6,059 nucleotides of DNA from Candidatus Nanopelagicales bacterium (GTDB lineage Bacteria > Actinomycetota > Actinomycetes > S36-B12 > GCA-2699445). The DNA is taken from positions 1 through 6,059 of the forward strand of contig JAOZTQ010000028.1 in assembly GCA_029939085.1 (NCBI GenBank), read 5' to 3'. Position numbers and translations under genes: made by a program. Below are positions 1-4,868 of this stretch, piece after piece. Under the pieces are notes generated by a model that saw only the letters and a program-made list of their open reading frames with translations, searched no databases and was not told the DNA's origin. The number at the start of each line of letters is the position of its first letter. Position 1 is the stretch's first letter.

Positions 1-1002
1 GCCGACTCCAAAACTCTACCCGAGTTGGCCGATGAACGGTACTCCCGTTGCGGTGACGGCGGCTTCGGTGATAACTCGTCTGCCGTGACTGCGCTGTCGT
101 CTATAAAACAAAACCGACCGGGTGAACCGTTTGACATCACGATTTTCGCTGACGAAGGGCAAGAGCTAGCGCCGGGGTACAACCTGGGCACGGGGACCGC
201 CAAACTATTTGGTTATTCAGGGACCCCCAATCCGGAACCGCCCCTGCCGCCAGGGGTCGCCCAACAATGCTTTGGGGGACTCTGCTTCGACATTCCGAGT
301 CCGCAGATATTTCCCAAGTCGGCCGCCGCGAACACCTTGCCCAAGTGGGAGTACTCGTCGAACGAAGCTGGCGGAATTAAAGTTTCTTACAGCGAGTACG
401 ACGTAACCACTCTGGAAAATAAGAACTTTGGGATTAAAGCCGGTACACCGGGCAAGGTGCGGGTGTTTTCCACCTACGGCAACTTCGAGCCTATCCCGGT
501 AAAGACCGAGGGTTTCGAGCGCTACGGACAGTTGATGGACGTGGTTTTCGAAGGTATTTCGAACCAAGGCGGCTGGCCCTATCTGCAAGCCGCGTTGGGT
601 TTGCCGTCAGAGCCTGCTCCACCACCCGTTAACCCGGTGCCGGTCAACCCACCCACGCCCCCAGCTGCGTCGGTACCGGGCAAAGTGACGAAGTTGAAGA
701 AAAAGAAGATCACAAAAAAGAAGGCCAAAGTGACCTGGAAAAAACCTAACAGCAACGGTGGAGCTTCGGTCACTAATTACCAGTATCGCATCAAAAAGAA
801 GGGCAAAGACTGGCAGGCCTGGAAAGGTAAAAAGAAGGCCAAGTTGAAGGTCTCTGGAAAGAAAAAGTTCACCAAGACCTTCAAGAAGCTGAAAAAGAAT
901 AAGAAGCTCAAGCCGAACACGAGGTACCGAATCCAGGTTCGCGCAAAAAACTCCGTTGGTGTTGGTGCACCCAAAAAGAAGAAGTTCCGCACGAAGAACT
1001 AG
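1..1002 (+). CDS. FN3-domain protein with lysine-rich C-terminus, 5'-partial
   Basis: The reading frame is open from base 1. The first in-frame start (TTG at 25) has no Shine-Dalgarno sequence, so the gene most likely begins upstream; 333 residues are visible. Numbering from base 1, residues 1-200 form a region I do not recognise, of balanced charge, with Cys17, Cys90 and Cys95 (a CFGGLC motif). Residues about 203-223 are a Pro-rich linker. Residues 224-333 fit one fibronectin type III domain: a PGKVTKL start, the VTW core strand, NGGASVTNYQYR, and the closing YRIQVRAKNSVGVGAP. About 39 of these last 110 residues are Lys, with one acidic residue and no Cys. FN3 domains in bacteria usually sit in secreted or surface proteins, where they act as spacers or bind carbohydrate; the cationic charge suggests contact with an anionic polymer such as cell-wall polymer, polysaccharide or DNA. 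That role is inference. Any signal peptide lies outside the window. The FN3 call is fairly sure; the overall function is unknown. Confidence 0.75.
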   Translation, partial: ADSKTLPELADERYSRCGDGGFGDNSSAVTALSSIKQNRPGEPFDITIFADEGQELAPGYNLGTGTAKLFGYSGTPNPEPPLPPGVAQQCFGGLCFDIPSPQIFPKSAAANTLPKWEYSSNEAGGIKVSYSEYDVTTLENKNFGIKAGTPGKVRVFSTYGNFEPIPVKTEGFERYGQLMDVVFEGISNQGGWPYLQAALGLPSEPAPPPVNPVPVNPPTPPAASVPGKVTKLKKKKITKKKAKVTWKKPNSNGGASVTNYQYRIKKKGKDWQAWKGKKKAKLKVSGKKKFTKTFKKLKKNKKLKPNTRYRIQVRAKNSVGVGAPKKKKFRTKN

Positions 1003-1023
1003 GAAACTCGTTAGCTATATCGC

Positions 1024-1037
1024 CAAATCGCGATTTG
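1024..1037. repeat. 14-bp perfect palindrome CAAATCGCGATTTG
   Basis: Every base pairs with its partner and there is no spacer. It starts 22 bases after the FN3 stop codon. With no loop and no T-run it is poorly suited as an RNA terminator. It looks more like a binding site for a dimeric DNA-binding protein, or it is chance. Confidence 0.5.
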
Positions 1038-1053
1038 AGATCAACTGGTATTG

Positions 1054-1067
1054 GCCTGAAACCAGGC
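1054..1067 (+). terminator. Possible hairpin downstream of the FN3 gene
   Basis: GCCTG and CAGGC form a perfect 5-bp stem around an AAAC loop, about 50 bases after the FN3 stop codon, and two further G-T pairs can extend it. No T-run follows. It is a weak terminator candidate of the U-tract-free kind proposed for actinobacteria. Confidence 0.3.
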
Positions 1068-1235
1068 TGCCCCATATGGGCTGATTAGTCGCCAGTGACC
1101 TCAACGTTTTCATGGTTGAACCTGTCGTGCGTCGCGTCAATTACCGGAATTTCGCAGGTCACCTCGGTTGGACTTTCAGGATGGTCTTCCGAATGACGTC
1201 TAGAACGAAAATCTCGAGAACTTTCATCGTGTGCT

Positions 1236-1258
1236 TCGGACATAACTCTATTGTCCGA
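1236..1258. repeat. 7-bp inverted repeat TCGGACA/TGTCCGA
   Basis: TCGGACA at 1236-1242 and TGTCCGA at 1252-1258 pair perfectly around a 9-base A/T-rich spacer. It lies about 90 bases beyond the stop codon of the PotD-like gene on the - strand. It could be a transcript-end hairpin or the operator of a dimeric regulator. No promoter is visible beside it. Confidence 0.45.
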
Positions 1259-1269
1259 TACGAAAGTGG

Positions 1270-1293
1270 ATTCGGCTCATGGCGACGCCGAAT
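1270..1293 (-). terminator. Inverted repeat ATTCGGC/GCCGAAT, possible terminator of the potD-like gene
   Basis: ATTCGGC at 1270-1276 and GCCGAAT at 1287-1293 give a perfect 7-bp stem with a 10-base loop, about 55 bases past the stop codon of the minus-strand potD-like gene. No T-run follows on either strand. A rival stem, CTCATG at 1276-1281 with CATGAG at 1299-1304, overlaps it, so the two cannot both form. Confidence 0.35.
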
Positions 1294-1348
1294 ACTTGCA
1301 TGAGTTAAATCACTTGTTACCTAATGGATATCCGAAAGGCGGGAGGTT

Positions 1349-2554
1349 CTATCCCTGGGTAACCCGGCCGAACTGATCCTCGTATTCCACTTCCTCCTGT
1401 GGTGACAATGAAGTGAAGACGTAAGACTGCGCGAGCAGTTCATCGGTCGGGAAGATCCATTTGCTGTCAGCCAGTTCAGGATCAATCTTTTCCATTTCCT
1501 CACGCGCACCTTGAACTGGGCAGGCGTAGTTCACCCAGGCTGCTACTTCCGCCGCGACCTTCGGGTCGTAGTAGTAGTCCATTAAGGCTTCGGCGCCAAC
1601 CTTATTTTGTGCAGTGGTCGGAATCACGAGGTTGTCAGACCACAACATGCCGCCCGTATCGGGCAGTGCAAAACCAAAGTTCGGGAGTTTGGGGTTGTAG
1701 TTAAGTTGGAAGATATCGCCACTCCAGCCCATGACCGCCCAGGCTTGACCGTTGCGCAAATCCTGTAGGTAGCCGTTACCGCGGACCTGCTTAATCTGCC
1801 CCGAGTCAATCTGCTCCTTTAGCACTGCCAGGCCAGCGTCAAACTGTTCCTGTGTGAAAGGTTGGCTAACGTCGACACCTTGGCTCAGCATGATGAGCCC
1901 CATGGTGTCGGTCATCTCTGACAGCACCACGACCTTGCCTTTGAGCTTCGGATCCCACAAATCGTCTACTGACTTTAGACCGCCAGGAATCTTGTCCTCA
2001 TTCCACGCCAAACCCGTGAAACCCGACTGCCAAGTCATCGAGTATTTGCGACCCGGGTCCCATGAAACATCAAGTAACGCGGGAAGCATGTTCTTGCTGT
2101 TAGGAACTAAGTCGTAGTCGATCTGAGCTGCATAGCCCTTACGGATCCATTCGGCCACGAGGGAGTCAGATGGCGTAACCAAGTCGTAGCCCGTGCTCTG
2201 TCCACTCTGGAGCAGGGGTTCTACTTTTCCGTTAAACGAGTTGTTGTCGTCGATGTCTTCCTTGTAATCGACTGTGTAACCCGAAACTTTCTCGAACCGC
2301 TCCAACGTTGGATAGGTCTGTGTCTTCCCCTTGTAGTCCAGATACTCCGTCCAGTTACCCCAAACGATCGTGTCACTTTCGGTGCTGGCCTGGGTTTCGG
2401 GACTTGACGCCGACTCATCAGTGTTGGAGCTGGTGCCACAAGCCGCAAGGCCCGCTGCTACGCCGGTCGCTCCGGCGGCAGATAGGAAGCCTCGACGTGA
2501 CATCGCGCTGCGTAGTAGTTGGATTCGCTGGTCCTCAGTCGGGTTCTCGCTCAT
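1349..2554 (-). CDS. Spermidine/putrescine ABC transporter substrate-binding lipoprotein (PotD/PotF family)
   Basis: This is a 401-residue extracytoplasmic solute-binding protein that would capture polyamines and deliver them to an ABC importer. The frame runs back to 2596, but ATG at 2554 is preferred: GGAG lies six bases upstream, giving the N-terminus MSENPTEDQ. The signal is a twin-arginine lipoprotein signal: SRRGFL (Arg20-Arg21), a small-residue hydrophobic stretch, then lipobox LAAC with Cys39 as the lipidation site. A Ser/Thr/Glu-rich linker to about residue 60 precedes the mature domain. Family hallmarks are NWTEY at 67-71, the SEMTDTMG segment at 212-219, GWSGD with Trp277, and WSDNLVIP with Trp305 and Asp307, matching the PotD ligand-site Trp and Trp-x-Asp. 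NYACPVQGARE with Gln348 lies near the end. The length is slightly above that of E. coli PotD. No potA, potB or potC lies beside it. The exact ligand (spermidine, putrescine or a related amine) cannot be read from sequence. Confidence 0.9.
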   Translation of the reverse strand: MSENPTEDQRIQLLRSAMSRRGFLSAAGATGVAAGLAACGTSSNTDESASSPETQASTESDTIVWGNWTEYLDYKGKTQTYPTLERFEKVSGYTVDYKEDIDDNNSFNGKVEPLLQSGQSTGYDLVTPSDSLVAEWIRKGYAAQIDYDLVPNSKNMLPALLDVSWDPGRKYSMTWQSGFTGLAWNEDKIPGGLKSVDDLWDPKLKGKVVVLSEMTDTMGLIMLSQGVDVSQPFTQEQFDAGLAVLKEQIDSGQIKQVRGNGYLQDLRNGQAWAVMGWSGDIFQLNYNPKLPNFGFALPDTGGMLWSDNLVIPTTAQNKVGAEALMDYYYDPKVAAEVAAWVNYACPVQGAREEMEKIDPELADSKWIFPTDELLAQSYVFTSLSPQEEVEYEDQFGRVTQG

Positions 2555-2560
2555 CTGACA

Positions 2561-2564
2561 CTCC
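2561..2564 (-). promoter_or_regulatory. Ribosome binding site of the potD-like gene
   Basis: GGAG read on the - strand sits six bases before ATG 2554. It decides for this start over the in-frame codons at 2566 and 2596, which would put 4 or 14 unconserved residues before MSENP. Confidence 0.65.
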
Positions 2565-2585
2565 ATGAGTAGGCGTTGCGGTCCC

Positions 2586-2614
2586 AGACTAACCATTTCT
2601 GCCGCTCAGTTCAG
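2586..2614 (-). promoter_or_regulatory. Candidate sigma70-type promoter of the potD-like gene
   Basis: On the - strand, CTGAAC (2614-2609) is followed after exactly 17 bases by TAGTCT (2591-2586), which matches the TAnnnT pattern of actinobacterial -10 boxes. A transcript from here would have a leader of roughly 25 bases, consistent with the ATG at 2554 rather than the start at 2596. The -35 box is only a partial match. Confidence 0.35.
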
Positions 2615-2657
2615 CAGTCCAGGACACCTGTGAAGTGAACCGTTACCTTTGCACCGG

Positions 2658-3017
2658 CTAAGAGGCGATTTGGTTAACGACAGAGAGGACGCCCAAACAG
2701 ATTCCAACGTTGAGAACAATGTTCGTTAATGCGGTCAGTGGGAACCCCTGCCGAAATGATTCCTCAGTGAGTGCCGCGAAGGAACTAAATGTGGTCAAGG
2801 CGCCACAAAATCCCGTCCCAACGAATAAGAGCCAATCAGCGTCCAGTTTGGCCGAAGCTAAGCCAAGAACTGCGGAACCGATGACATTGGCGGTCAATAT
2901 GCCCACCGCAACGCGACTTGGATGGTTTTCACGCCACCATTTTTGGAGATGAAGGTCGATGGCGTAGCGACCCATTGCACCCAGCGCGGCTCCCAGAGCG
3001 ACCAACAAAAGACTCAT
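2658..3017 (-). CDS. crcB: Fluoride channel/exporter CrcB (Fluc), second of pair
   Basis: This is a 119-residue, four-helix membrane protein of the CrcB/Fluc family, which lets toxic fluoride leave the cytoplasm and works as a dual-topology dimer. Family motifs are GAxxRY at 13-18 (GAMGRY), TANVIGS around Asn44, and the pore signature GFCGALTTFSSF at 69-80, including the TTF-S-S-F stretch that contributes the central sodium site and the phenylalanines lining the fluoride path. The start at ATG 3017 overlaps the TGA of the upstream crcB as TGATG, and GGGAAG lies 8 bases before it. The frame could extend 10 codons further upstream into the first crcB, but that part (MDSCPREARL) is not family-like. 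Tandem crcB genes are common in Gram-positive bacteria and often encode the two halves of a heterodimer. The length is normal for the family. Confidence 0.92.
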   Translation of the reverse strand: MSLLLVALGAALGAMGRYAIDLHLQKWWRENHPSRVAVGILTANVIGSAVLGLASAKLDADWLLFVGTGFCGALTTFSSFAALTEESFRQGFPLTALTNIVLNVGICLGVLSVVNQIAS

Positions 3018-3421
3018 CAGTCGCGCTTCCCGCGGGCAACTATCCAACCAGCCCGAACCACCAAGATTCCGACAGCCACCGAGGCGACGGTATAACCAAC
3101 TGCGAGTGGTACGGCACCAGATCGAGATAACTGATCCAACTCAGACGCAAAGCTCGAGAATGTGGTGAGCCCACCAAGAAATCCAACGCCGATCAATGGC
3201 GTCAGGTACTCCGGCGCTTGCTTAAGCAAACTAAGACGTCCCAGAAAGCCACCCATGATGAAGGAGCCGACAACATTCACGATAAAAATTGCCCAAGGCC
3301 AACCTTGCCCATCCCAGGGCAGCAATTGTTCGGTCGAATAACGCAATGAGGCCCCGATTGCACCACCGACGGCGACCAACGCCCAGGAACTCGGTGGTGG
3401 CCGCCAACCCTGCTTCGACAT
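3017..3421 (-). CDS. crcB: Fluoride channel/exporter CrcB (Fluc), first of pair
   Basis: This is a 134-residue, four-helix CrcB/Fluc subunit. It shows the Gly-rich first helix ending in GASLRY (Arg27), the second-helix IVNVVGSF with Asn49, and the pore signature GFLGGLTTFSSF at 80-91. The N-terminus has a short polar, Pro-rich extension (SKQGWRPPP) that its partner lacks, and the C-terminus ends in basic residues (ARGKRD) suggesting a cytoplasmic end. An AGGG sequence lies 8 bases before the ATG. The gene is first in a two-gene unit whose members share one base at the TGATG junction, so their translation is probably coupled. The two proteins share motifs but differ clearly in sequence, as expected if each is fixed in an opposite membrane orientation. 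I see no fluoride riboswitch in the 120-base leader. Confidence 0.92.
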   Translation of the reverse strand: MSKQGWRPPPSSWALVAVGGAIGASLRYSTEQLLPWDGQGWPWAIFIVNVVGSFIMGGFLGRLSLLKQAPEYLTPLIGVGFLGGLTTFSSFASELDQLSRSGAVPLAVGYTVASVAVGILVVRAGWIVARGKRD

Positions 3422-3530
3422 CGCAATGACCCTAGCGTGATCCGATCATTGCTCGCTCGGACTCAGCAGCGCGGATTTCCGGATTTCGCCGGAGTTTGGC
3501 ACCCTAGATGAGCGGTTTAAGCACAGAGTG

Positions 3531-3535
3531 AGAGG
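3531..3535 (+). promoter_or_regulatory. Ribosome binding site of the fmdB-like gene
   Basis: AGAGG ends six bases before ATG 3542. An in-frame TTG at 3536 directly abuts this site and so cannot be the start. Confidence 0.7.
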
Positions 3536-3541
3536 TTGCCA

Positions 3542-3904
3542 ATGCCGAGGTATGACTACCGATGCGGTGATTGCGGGGAGCAATTCGAAGTAGTGCAAAC
3601 CTTCGATGAAGCGCCGCTGGACACATGCCCGCACTGTGGCGGCGCCAAGCCTCGGAAACTGTTCGGCAATGTGGGGGTCGTCTTCAAGGGCTCGGGCTTC
3701 TATCGAAATGACTCGCGAGAAGCGAGTAAGTCGGGCGCTGGAAAGGCCTCGGACAGCAAGTCTGAATCCGCCGATAAATCTGACAGCGGGGATAAGAAGT
3801 CGACGGAATCGAAGTCCACGGAATCCAGCTCCAAATCAGACAGCGGGAAAAAGGAGTCTTCCTCGAAATCGTCTGCCAGCGCGGCGAACGCAAAATCGAG
3901 TTAG
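3542..3904 (+). CDS. FmdB-family zinc-ribbon protein with Ser/Lys-rich tail
   Basis: This is a 120-residue protein starting MPRYDYRCGDCG, typical of the FmdB/CxxC_CxxC_SSSS regulatory-protein family. Cys8, Cys11, Cys29 and Cys32 form two CxxC knuckles that should bind one zinc ion. The family-typical segment VVFKGSGFYRND follows at about 46-57. Residues 58-120 are low complexity: about 25 of 63 are Ser, with interspersed Lys, Asp and Glu, so this part is probably disordered. FmdB was named as a putative regulator of formamidase expression, but the molecular role of most members is unproven; a nucleic-acid or protein contact through the ribbon is possible. It is transcribed away from the crcB pair and ends before a probable terminator at 4052-4093. 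In actinobacteria, FmdB genes often sit near SAF-domain genes, as here. The family assignment is firm; the function is not. Confidence 0.92.
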   Translation: MPRYDYRCGDCGEQFEVVQTFDEAPLDTCPHCGGAKPRKLFGNVGVVFKGSGFYRNDSREASKSGAGKASDSKSESADKSDSGDKKSTESKSTESSSKSDSGKKESSSKSSASAANAKSS

Positions 3905-4172
3905 GGCTTATTGAGTCAAGACCTGCGCGTCATTATTGGTCTTCGCGCTGAGACGGGCCAGATCCTTCGGATGGCGGGTCCAGCGCAGCGGACGCGCACC
4001 GTAATGGCCTAGCAGCCGCAGCTATGGGAAGAGGCTGCGACGTTCCAGAGCAGCCATGTGATGAGCTCGGCGGTTCCTAGCACGGCTTTTTTTCGTACGC
4101 CTCGGCTCCACAGGACGTGGGTTGTGGATACCGACTGGCGGTGACTGCCGGACCGGTGGCAGATTCCCGTTC
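3905..4172 (+). other. Hairpin-rich spacer between the fmdB-like and SAF genes
   Basis: These 268 bases hold no credible protein gene. I see successive stems: AAGACC/GGTCTT (3918-3923 with 3938-3943); GGGCC/GGTCC (3955-3959 with 3977-3981) enclosing ATCC-TTC-GGAT (3962-3972); GCAGCC/GGCTGC (4012-4017 with 4033-4038); and then the terminator-like hairpin with its T-run. It may be just a long 3' untranslated region, or a small structured RNA ending at the T-run. It matches no RNA family I know (not tRNA, SRP RNA, 6S or 6C). Confidence 0.4.
4052..4093 (+). terminator. Probable intrinsic terminator after the fmdB-like gene
   Basis: AGCC, a two-base bulge and GTG (4052-4060) pair with CAC and GGCT (4081-4087), followed by a run of T through 4093. 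The loop is about 20 bases and may hold a small extra stem. It is the only stem-plus-T-run arrangement in the window, so the SAF gene downstream probably has its own promoter, which I cannot place. Confidence 0.5.
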
Positions 4173-4808
4173 ATGGCAGATGTAAGGCGGACCACTTCGT
4201 TTATCTGGCGGCACTCGACATTGATTCGCGCCGTTTTAGCAGGTGTGCTTTTGATTGCGGGCTTACTGTCGTGGATGTCGAATAGTGCGGTGCCGCAAAC
4301 TCAAGAAGTCGTAGTCGCGAGTCGGGACATAGTCTCTGGGGCGGTGCTGACCGAGGAGGATCTAACACTCGGCAATGACTCTCTGGGTCTCGCCACCATG
4401 GATTCGAGTGATCTAGTTGGGGAGATAGCGCGCGGGCCGATTGATTCGGGTGAACCAATAACTTCATCCAGAATTACGCCGGGTCGAAGTCTGCAAGTAC
4501 TCCCAGGTCGAGTGGTGTTTCCGCTCTCACTGACAGATGAGCGACTGGCAGCGCTGTTGGTGTCCGGGGATGTCGTCAACGTGCTAGCTGCGCCGGGGGA
4601 CTTAGCTGATGGTGACGTGCGGATCCTGGCTAGGCAGGTCGAGGTGTTAACCGTTTCTGGTGAGTCGGCGTCCGGTAGTGGTCTGGCGCCACCAGGTGCT
4701 GGAGCAGTTGTGTTGTTGGATGTCAGTGAAGCTCAGGCGTCAGAACTGTCTCGAATCCAACGATCAGATCGGGTCAGTGTGACGATTGGGAGTCGCCAAA
4801 CGTCTTGA
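4173..4808 (+). CDS. SAF-domain membrane-anchored protein (CpaB/RcpC-like)
   Basis: This is a 211-residue protein. A basic N-terminus (MADVRR...RH) leads into one hydrophobic helix at about 17-35, probably an uncleaved anchor with the rest outside the cell. Residues about 45-105 form a SAF domain (EVVVASRDIVSGAVL, the EEDL turn, GPIDSGEPITSSRI). A following region (VVFPLSLTDERLAALLVSGDVVNVLA) resembles the RcpC/CpaB part that comes after SAF in Flp-pilus assembly proteins; there CpaB is periplasmic and helps pilus assembly. No other pilus gene (ATPase, TadB/C, prepilin) is in view, so a pilus role is uncertain. ATG 4173 has no clear Shine-Dalgarno sequence. The frame reaches back to a TTG at 4122, but that adds an unconserved Gly/Arg segment. 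Its stop faces the end of the hydrolase gene 60 bases away. Confidence 0.8.
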   Translation: MADVRRTTSFIWRHSTLIRAVLAGVLLIAGLLSWMSNSAVPQTQEVVVASRDIVSGAVLTEEDLTLGNDSLGLATMDSSDLVGEIARGPIDSGEPITSSRITPGRSLQVLPGRVVFPLSLTDERLAALLVSGDVVNVLAAPGDLADGDVRILARQVEVLTVSGESASGSGLAPPGAGAVVLLDVSEAQASELSRIQRSDRVSVTIGSRQTS

Positions 4809-4835
4809 GCAAAGTGACTCGTGATCTTTCCAGAC

Positions 4836-4868
4836 CTTGCATCGTGGCGAGTTTCGGCGCCGTGCAAG
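4836..4868. terminator. Hairpin between two convergent genes
   Basis: CTTGCA (4836-4841) pairs with TGCAAG (4863-4868), and inside it GGCG (4846-4849) pairs with CGCC (4858-4861). It fills the 60-base gap between the stop codons of the SAF gene and the hydrolase gene, so it could end transcription from both sides. No T-run follows on either strand. Confidence 0.5.

Larger units (their letters stand above)
1003..1348. other. Non-coding convergent gap with palindrome and hairpins
   Basis: This 346-base gap separates two genes that converge: the FN3 protein on + and the PotD-like protein on -. The only long frame (63 codons from 1112, +) has no family resemblance and no good ribosome site. The stretch carries a 14-bp perfect palindrome, a GCCTG/CAGGC hairpin, a CCCATATGGG palindrome at 1071-1080, and two perfect 7-bp inverted repeats at 1236-1258 and 1270-1293. 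Such elements fit a bidirectional termination zone, although none is followed by a T-run. Confidence 0.6.

Noticed and set aside
217..588. 123-codon frame on - opposite the FN3 protein
   Set aside because: It is antisense to a continuous + frame that ends in a recognisable FN3 domain, and it shows no protein family features.
1112..1303. 63-codon frame on + in the convergent gap
   Set aside because: It has no Shine-Dalgarno sequence, no family resemblance, an odd composition, and it runs across two inverted repeats.
2555..2596. N-terminal extension of the potD-like protein to 2596
   Set aside because: GGAG is well spaced for ATG 2554, and the likely -10 box overlaps the longer reading.
3422..3541. 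Possible fluoride riboswitch upstream of crcB
   Set aside because: I looked for the conserved GGnGAUG...CGCC and CUGAUG-like elements on the - strand and did not find them. There is only a short TCCGG/CCGGA stem and a GGATTTC tandem repeat.
3778..3890. Possible tandem DNA repeat in the fmdB-like tail
   Set aside because: The repeated Ser/Lys/Asp words come from low-complexity coding; the bases do not form a regular unit.
4012..4038. SRP RNA-like element (GCAGCC...GGAAGAGGCTGC)
   Set aside because: The tetraloop context and the flanking helix of bacterial SRP RNA are absent; only a simple 6-bp stem is present.
4061..4144. 27-codon frame (MSSAVPSTAFFR...) in the spacer before the SAF gene
   Set aside because: It has no ribosome site and overlaps the terminator stem and T-run; too short to support without conservation.
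4122..4172. N-terminal extension of the SAF protein from TTG 4122
   Set aside because: It adds MWIPTGGDCRTGG-like sequence with no family likeness and no ribosome site; ATG 4173 leads directly into the basic stretch and membrane helix.
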